Below are positions 19,389-22,641 of a DNA stretch of 22,641 bases, piece by piece. Where the stretch lies: positions 1-22,641 of the IMG/VR virus record IMGVR_UViG_3300030329_001109. One strand, 5' to 3'. Position 1 is the first letter of the stretch. Each line of letters opens with the position of its first letter. The DNA is from a virus. The notes below the pieces were generated by a model. That model had not been told where the DNA came from. It searched no databases and saw only the letters and a program-made list of their open reading frames with translations. Made by a program: the position numbers and the translations under genes.

Positions 19389-20764
19389 TACCAGCGTTTC
19401 ACTCTTATTGTGCTGTTTTCCGTAATATATCCGTATCCGTAACGATTAATAAGACCGTAGATAACTGCCTTCACTCCGTGGTTATACCTGTCTTCTGGAG
19501 TCTGTCCCACTATATTACCATCTCTATCCATCTTCCACCTATATGCTCTTGACTGACCATCAAATGGATTTGGCTGAACTCCCAGTTCGGAAAGGATACC
19601 CTTACACTTGGAGTTAAATACAATACGTGGTTCTCGCTGCTCTACCGGGTCTGTCTTAAGAAAGGACTTTAGTCTTTCTGTCCCTTCATTTATCCTGATT
19701 TTCTGTGAATCAAAATATATTCCTGTTCTTTCCAGCCACACTTCAGCTGGAGCAGCCATTGCCTGATGCTGATATCCGGCAACGTCTATGACTCCGAACC
19801 TTGCGTCCCTCCACCAAGGCCGGGACTGGGCTATATCTATTATGTCATCCGTAACTAGGTTCCTTTCGTATATTTCATCTATAACTCGTATCTGGTCATT
19901 GACTACCTGTATGATTTCACAGGCGTAAGCCTCTGCATAACCGGGGTCAATCCAGATATGAACTGGAATATCTGGTTCGTACTCAACATCCTGTACATGG
20001 ATATCTGGTCTTACCTCAGTAAAGACCAATCCCTGTGGGGGTGACGGTACACCTTCGATTCTCTCCATGAAAAAGTCATCAGATGAGGCTCTTTCAAGTG
20101 CAAGAATTTCGGGGTCTTCTCTGCCACCGGGGTAAAGGTAGCTGTTTGAGTAGCTTGGCAGGGAGAAAGCCTTCTCGTCTGCCTGAGATGAGTGCTGCCA
20201 TGCCTGAAACATCTGTGGATACCACCCTAAAGAGCCTTCAAAAGTACCAGCTAGGAACAGCCACCCTCTCTTTGGGGCACATCTTCCTCGTAATCTGTGG
20301 AAAGTTTCCAAGTCCAGCTGCGATGCTTCGCATCCTATGATTCCATTAGGTGCTCTCATAGCCAGAGTACGTGGGTCTTTAGCTGATTTAGTCTCTATTC
20401 TGGTGCCATCTGCCAGCACAATCCTTCCGGGGTCTACTCTTTTAGACGATTCTTTGAGTAATCCCAGCGAACCAAAGTCCTCAACCAGATACTCAAACTC
20501 TGCTCTGGTCCTTTCGTAGTCAGCAGCTACCAGCCAGTACAGTCCGGGGCCGTCATTTTCTAGGAATCTACCCAGTAAATACTTGGAAGCCACCATAGAT
20601 TTTCCTGCCTGCTCACCACCAGCTACAAGAATGAACCTTTTCCGTGAGGAAAGTATGGGCATTTGCAGTGGTGTGGGGGAGAATCCTACTCGGTCATATA
20701 TATAATTCGCTACCTCATTAATCTGGGATGACGAAATCGTAGATTGATTCATGTTCACTAACAT
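19388..20764 (-). CDS. terL: Terminase large subunit (packaging ATPase/nuclease)
   Basis: 458 residues. The P-loop is AGGEQAGKS at 48-56. The Walker B region reads GIIGCEASQ at 141-149, with Cys before the catalytic Glu146 where Asp is usual. The coupling motif is LAGTFEG at 171-177. The C-terminal RNase H-like nuclease shows D273 in HIWIDPGYAEAY, then D327 in VIDVAGYQ, and a last helix DRYNHGVKAVIYGL near 425-438, where His stands near the usual acidic site. It cuts and translocates concatemeric DNA into the prohead through the portal. The start is uncertain: the first ATG at 20764 overlaps the upstream gene by 47 bases, a second ATG lies at 20752, and no further Met occurs until residue 35. 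Confidence 0.93.
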   Translation of the reverse strand: MLVNMNQSTISSSQINEVANYIYDRVGFSPTPLQMPILSSRKRFILVAGGEQAGKSMVASKYLLGRFLENDGPGLYWLVAADYERTRAEFEYLVEDFGSLGLLKESSKRVDPGRIVLADGTRIETKSAKDPRTLAMRAPNGIIGCEASQLDLETFHRLRGRCAPKRGWLFLAGTFEGSLGWYPQMFQAWQHSSQADEKAFSLPSYSNSYLYPGGREDPEILALERASSDDFFMERIEGVPSPPQGLVFTEVRPDIHVQDVEYEPDIPVHIWIDPGYAEAYACEIIQVVNDQIRVIDEIYERNLVTDDIIDIAQSRPWWRDARFGVIDVAGYQHQAMAAPAEVWLERTGIYFDSQKIRINEGTERLKSFLKTDPVEQREPRIVFNSKCKGILSELGVQPNPFDGQSRAYRWKMDRDGNIVGQTPEDRYNHGVKAVIYGLINRYGYGYITENSTIRVKRW

Positions 20765-20987
20765 ATATCGGGGTCATTTCACCCATATATGCTCCCAAAA
20801 TATTGTATTCATAGAACTCTATCGCTTCTTCTCTAGTCATATCCTCAGCAAGAATATCCACTATCTTATTCGTGGAGTAAACAAGCCTCATAGAAGCGTC
20901 ACACTGGCCTATAATAGCAGGCTTATACCTGTTTATTTCTTCCTGCGTGCTGCCTATAAATAGGGGTAACTCTCCAGATATGTTCAT
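20718..20987 (-). CDS. Conserved small phage protein (89 aa)
   Basis: 89 residues with an AGAGG ribosome site six bases from the ATG. The centre reads PAIIGQCDASMRLVYSTNKI, then MTREEAIEFYEYNILGAYMG. This resembles short proteins often found beside terminase genes in phages, whose pattern is a variable start, a VYS-type strand, a helix, EEAxEF and YNxxGAxxG; this is recalled, with no known biochemistry. The last 47 bases overlap the start of the terminase large subunit. It lies between the two terminase genes, preceded by a hairpin. It may help packaging or be a small regulator. Confidence 0.7.
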   Translation of the reverse strand: MNISGELPLFIGSTQEEINRYKPAIIGQCDASMRLVYSTNKIVDILAEDMTREEAIEFYEYNILGAYMGEMTPIYVSEHESIYDFVIPD

Positions 20988-21001
20988 ACTACCTCTTTTT
21001 G

Positions 21002-21055
21002 GGGACTAGAAGGAGGGGAATATGAAGTCACTCGTAGAAAACCTCCGACTAGCCC
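21002..21055 (-). other. Hairpin between small-terminase gene and 89-aa gene
   Basis: The arms 21002-21016 (GGGACTAG then GGAGG) and 21042-21055 (CCTCC then CTAGCCC) are nearly complementary, with one bulge and one 2x2 internal loop, around a loop of about 25 bases. On the minus strand the fold ends a few bases before the ribosome site of the 89-residue gene. It could gate that gene or mark an RNA processing site. No T-run follows, so it does not look like an intrinsic terminator. Confidence 0.6.
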
Positions 21056-21057
21056 GA

Positions 21058-21516
21058 TTAGTTTTTACCTCTAAGGATATCTTCTGCCTGTTGTTCAATT
21101 GATTTATTTGGAGAATCGTCATCTGAGAACTGTATTCCCTTGAACTTGCTCCTCAAATCCTTCATGACATCCTTTGCAACGTCATCGGTAACTACTGGCT
21201 GGTCACGGTACTTGTCAGGCTTTAATGCCTTCAAAACAAATATCTGTAGTATGGGATTACAGTCAGATTTTTTCGCCCTTTCAAATACTACGTTCTCGAT
21301 TATCTCAGCGTAGTCTTCCTTGGCATCATCGAACCTCTGTATGAACCCATACGTATCCTCTCTTCTCCACCTAGATATGGCCTCTCTGCTTATCTTGGTT
21401 TCCATACAGGCATGTTTAATCGTTCCATGCTTATCAAATGCCTCAAGGAACATATTTTGCCTAGCTTTAACGTCCTCTGGCCTAGTACCAGATACCTCTG
21501 AATGACTCGCTGGCAT
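21058..21516 (-). CDS. terS: Terminase small subunit
   Basis: 152 residues. Residues about 20-55 form a helix-turn-helix (FLEAFDKHGTIKHACMETKI, then SREAISRWRRED), the DNA-recognition element of small terminases. A charged central helix (DAKEDYAEIIENVVFERAKK) suits oligomerisation, and the acidic C-terminus (FKGIQFSDDDSPNKSIEQQA) would contact the large subunit. The ATG overlaps the stop of the tiny basic gene as TAATG. An AGGAAG ribosome site is present about eight bases ahead. The protein selects the packaging site, and the repeat-rich DNA about 0.6-1.1 kb upstream is an obvious candidate target. The helix-turn-helix could also belong to a transcription factor, but the place before the terminase large subunit decides the call. 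Confidence 0.8.
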   Translation of the reverse strand: MPASHSEVSGTRPEDVKARQNMFLEAFDKHGTIKHACMETKISREAISRWRREDTYGFIQRFDDAKEDYAEIIENVVFERAKKSDCNPILQIFVLKALKPDKYRDQPVVTDDVAKDVMKDLRSKFKGIQFSDDDSPNKSIEQQAEDILRGKN

Positions 21517-21614
21517 TACTTTTTCTTCCTAGTCATTTTCTTGCCAGTTTTCTTGGCATTCTTTTTAGGCGGTCTTCCTATCTTTTTTCCGTAACTACCT
21601 TTACCGGTTGGCAT
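21516..21614 (-). CDS. Tiny very basic AT-hook-like peptide (32 aa)
   Basis: This frame of 32 codons plus stop runs from an ATG at 21614 to a TAA at 21516. It encodes 12 Lys and 2 Arg, with the core GKKIGRPPKKNAKKTGKKM. GRP flanked by Lys is AT-hook-like, a minor-groove binding pattern. A GGAGG ribosome site at 21620-21624 is placed five bases from the ATG, and the stop overlaps the small-terminase start as TAATG. Small peptides opening MP-x-GKG-x-YG and carrying GRPPKK occur near packaging genes of other phages, from memory. It may coat or bend DNA, or assist packaging initiation. It is easily missed by minimum-length filters. Confidence 0.8.
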   Translation of the reverse strand: MPTGKGSYGKKIGRPPKKNAKKTGKKMTRKKK

Positions 21615-21616
21615 AA

Positions 21617-22045
21617 CTACCTCCAAAAACTTGGTTGGTTATTTTCTATAATAAGATACCACACATGTCTATCAGTACACACGTATCTTAACGGAGCATC
21701 CTTACAACTTTTGAGACTATCAGGAATAACAGCCTCTCCACATTCATCGTATGGACAATCCATCTCGTAAGCAAAAGCATCTGAACCGTTCTTACGGCTG
21801 GAAGACTTTATCTTAACTTTGGCATATATACCACGGAATCTCTTGAATCCACCGTAGTAAGGAACTGCAACTGAACCCAATGAATTATTCTTAGCAACAG
21901 CTAGTCTTGCCCTGTTTCTACTTGTAATCGGGTCTTTGTATTTAACCCACCCACATAACAGGCAATACTTCCTGTCATCTGTTTCTTCAGTTACGCCACC
22001 GCATTTTATGCAGTCTCTACACCTGATACTCATAATGCAATCCAT
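21617..22045 (-). CDS. Zinc-ribbon protein (142 aa)
   Basis: 142 residues. C12-x2-C15 and C28-x2-C31 form a classical zinc ribbon near the N-terminus, preceded by C9. A second metal site is likely from C96 and C101 (CPYDEC) with C122 and H126 (CTDRHVW). The linker is basic (FKRFRGIYAKVKIKSSSRKN). Nucleic-acid binding is likely; it could be a transcription or packaging accessory. The first ATG (22045) has no clear ribosome site. A second ATG at 22033 also has only a weak one, so the start is open. This is the first gene after the noncoding region and follows a structured leader directly. The gene ends two bases before the next start. Confidence 0.72.
   Translation of the reverse strand: MDCIMSIRCRDCIKCGGVTEETDDRKYCLLCGWVKYKDPITSRNRARLAVAKNNSLGSVAVPYYGGFKRFRGIYAKVKIKSSSRKNGSDAFAYEMDCPYDECGEAVIPDSLKSCKDAPLRYVCTDRHVWYLIIENNQPSFWR
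21620..21624 (-). promoter_or_regulatory. Shine-Dalgarno site for the 32-aa gene
   Basis: GGAGG on the minus strand, five bases before the ATG at 21614 and inside the last codons of the zinc-ribbon gene. It is the main sequence support that the tiny frame is translated. Confidence 0.8.
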
Positions 22046-22059
22046 GTTAGCATCAAAGT

Positions 22060-22142
22060 GCAGGGAGCGGTACCGGGGATGGTAACTGCCTCACCATGTC
22101 TTTGCCGTCCAGATGAACCCCGGTCAATCTGGGACTCCCTGC
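22060..22142 (-). ncRNA. Structured leader RNA candidate upstream of zinc-ribbon gene
   Basis: GCAGGGAG (22060-22067) pairs perfectly with CTCCCTGC (22135-22142). Inside it ACCGGGG (22072-22078) pairs with CCCCGGT (22118-22124). A third stem ATGGT/ACCAT (22079-22083 and 22093-22097) lies within. These nested stems make a compact branched fold of about 83 bases that ends 15 bases before the gene start. It is not a tRNA, since there is no valid T-arm or anticodon arm. A cis-regulatory leader or an independent small RNA is possible. The pairing is seen in the sequence; function is inferred. Confidence 0.55.
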
Positions 22143-22143
22143 T

Positions 22144-22199
22144 CCCCCCTTTATTCCCCCCTTCCCCTTAACAATCCCCTACCCCCCTATAATCCCCCC
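22144..22199 (-). other. G-tract run, possible G-quadruplex
   Basis: On the plus strand there are six C-runs of 6, 6, 4, 4, 6 and 6 bases at 22144-22149, 22156-22161, 22164-22167, 22176-22179, 22182-22187 and 22194-22199. On the minus (transcribed) strand these are G-runs separated by 2-8 bases, which fits a G-quadruplex in DNA or RNA. Confidence 0.65.
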
Positions 22200-22201
22200 A
22201 C

Positions 22202-22251
22202 TAGATTTAGATATCAGATATCAGATATCAGATATCTCAAACCTAAATCTA
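22202..22251. repeat. AGATATC x4 tandem inside an inverted repeat
   Basis: AGATATC is repeated four times without a gap at 22209-22236, each holding the palindrome GATATC. The array is bracketed by TAGATTTAG (22202-22210) and its complement CTAAATCTA (22243-22251), so about 50 bases can form a cruciform. This suggests binding sites for a dimeric protein or initiator. Confidence 0.8.
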
Positions 22252-22252
22252 A

Positions 22253-22294
22253 TTACTTGAAATTAGTTATTTGAAATCAGGCTTTTGAATTATT
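22253..22294. repeat. 14-bp direct repeats
   Basis: TTACTTGAAATTAG (22253-22266) is followed at once by TTATTTGAAATCAG (22267-22280), with 12 of 14 bases identical, and by a looser third unit at 22281-22294 sharing TTTTGAA. The 14-bp period differs from the neighbouring 7-bp array. Confidence 0.7.
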
Positions 22295-22398
22295 AGAAGC
22301 GTGTGGCTAAGTGTCAGTAACCCTTTTTATAGAAATTAAATTTAGACACGTATCCACCACTACTGCCCCCAAAGACATAAGACCCACCCCCTCACCTC

Positions 22399-22462
22399 GC
22401 ACCCAAATTAATACCCTCATCACTAGCAGCTGATTACAGCTACTAGGAATCGGGTTGGGTGC
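22399..22462. other. Long nested hairpin
   Basis: An outer stem GCACCCAA/TTGGGTGC (22399-22406 and 22455-22462, perfect 8 bp) stacks with CCC/GGG (22414-22416 and 22452-22454). Around a small internal loop the inner stem is CTAGCAGCTG/CAGCTACTAG (22423-22432 and 22437-22446, nine of ten pairs), closed by the loop ATTA. No T-run follows on either strand, so it is not a terminator of the usual type. Confidence 0.7.
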
Positions 22463-22510
22463 TTCTTGGTTGAATACCGCTCCGCTGCGAAAGCCTCCAG
22501 ATTTCAGGTC

Positions 22511-22566
22511 TCGATATCCGCATATCTGCATATCTGAATATCGGCATATCTAGATATAAAGATATT
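22511..22566. repeat. Seven-unit 8-bp degenerate tandem repeat
   Basis: Seven consecutive 8-base units at 22511-22566 share an ATATC core at the 3' end of each unit (TCGATATC, CGCATATC, TGCATATC, TGAATATC, GGCATATC, then two decayed units). The strict 8-bp phasing with variable first bases is iteron-like and distinct from the 7-bp array at 22209. Confidence 0.75.
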
Positions 22567-22580
22567 GTATTCAGTTTCTT

Positions 22581-22619
22581 GATACTAACGGCTGACAGTA
22601 TCGTATCAGGCGGATACTG
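22581..22619. other. Overlapping GATAC dyads
   Basis: GATACT (22581-22586), AGTATC (22597-22602), GTATC (22603-22607) and GATACTG (22613-22619) allow mutually exclusive hairpins, for example CAGTATC/GATACTG. A T-rich stretch follows at 22625-22638, but it starts five bases after the stem and no plus-strand gene precedes it, so I do not call a terminator. Confidence 0.5.
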
Positions 22620-22641
22620 GCTAATTTCTTTTTTATTTAGG

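Larger units (their letters stand above)
22046..22641. other. Noncoding control region, repeat- and dyad-rich
   Basis: About 600 bases hold no gene I can support. The only open frame on the minus strand (22531-22307) has no ribosome site and an unlikely composition. Instead there are, from right to left, GATAC dyads (22581-22619), seven 8-bp units (22511-22566), a long hairpin (22399-22462), 14-bp repeats (22253-22294), four AGATATC units inside an inverted repeat (22202-22251), a G-tract run (22144-22199 on the minus strand) and a structured leader (22060-22142). The set resembles a replication origin, packaging site or control region. The TATAAT string at 22188-22193 lies on the plus strand without a good -35 box, so I do not call a promoter. 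Confidence 0.6.

Noticed and set aside
22060-22142. tRNA gene, because of a long acceptor-like stem
   Set aside because: The T-arm would need a 5-base loop or a broken stem, no TTC loop is present and no anticodon arm forms.
22168-22193. Plus-strand promoter with TATAAT at 22188
   Set aside because: The nearest -35-like string (TTAACA) is only 14 bases away and there is no plus-strand gene downstream in the window.
22430-22510. tRNA-like stretch with GGTTGAATACC
   Set aside because: The invariant C of the T-loop is G, and neither acceptor nor D-arm pairs.
22307-22531. Open frame of 74 codons on the minus strand in the control region
   Set aside because: It starts inside the 8-bp repeat array, has no ribosome site, and its Val/Leu-rich sequence resembles no family I know. 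It also crosses the long hairpin at 22399-22462.
22596-22638. Plus-strand intrinsic terminator
   Set aside because: The stem is AT-rich, the T-run begins five bases after it, and no plus-strand gene lies before it.

Overview
The window looks like the structural (late) module of a tailed double-stranded DNA bacteriophage, probably from an uncultured, perhaps aquatic, bacterium. Every credible gene lies on the minus strand, so the module reads from right to left. The support is a terminase large subunit with ATPase and nuclease motifs, a portal protein, a scaffold/major capsid pair, and a repeat-built tail fibre, all packed with almost no intergenic space. The DNA is moderately AT-rich and most genes carry Shine-Dalgarno sites of the GGAGG type, so a bacterial host is likely. 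I see no integrase, tRNA, CRISPR array, insertion sequence or host gene, and I cannot name the host.

Layout in transcription order. (1) 22641-22046: about 600 bases without a convincing gene, holding an unusual density of short tandem repeats, dyads, hairpins and G-tracts. (2) 22045-20718: a zinc-ribbon protein, a 32-residue very basic AT-hook-like peptide not reported by ordinary gene-length cut-offs, a terminase small subunit with a helix-turn-helix, a hairpin, and an 89-residue small protein. (3) 20764-17529: terminase large subunit and portal. (4) 17527-9064: three proteins of 819, 125 and 1875 residues placed between portal and scaffold. The first two share a module. The third is a giant LPD38-type polyvalent protein, a likely ejected or internal virion protein. 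(5) 9028-6043: Gln-rich scaffold, major capsid, a zinc-finger-like head protein and a probable decoration protein. (6) 6043-1: two small proteins, a domain-rich neck/tail protein, a 665-residue tail protein, a 97-residue beta-sandwich protein, a PD-(D/E)XK-like nuclease, and the 5' part of a tail fibre that runs off the left edge.

The genes fit one programme. The small and large terminases package DNA through the portal into a capsid built by scaffold and major capsid protein. The proteins between portal and scaffold probably travel inside the head or at the connector. The left third builds the tail and adsorption apparatus. There is no tape-measure, sheath or tail-tube candidate between portal and fibre, which favours a short-tailed (podovirus-like) particle. 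Eight gene junctions share one overlap, TAATG, in which the stop and start codons share one A, suggesting translation by termination-reinitiation along a polycistronic message.

The most unusual parts are the noncoding region at the right end (candidate packaging site, replication origin or control region with a structured leader RNA), the giant protein with an ADP-ribosyltransferase-like segment flanked by a repeated motif, the shared module in two neighbouring virion proteins, and the nuclease-like gene among tail genes. All family names come from reading motifs and memory of families; no database search was run.
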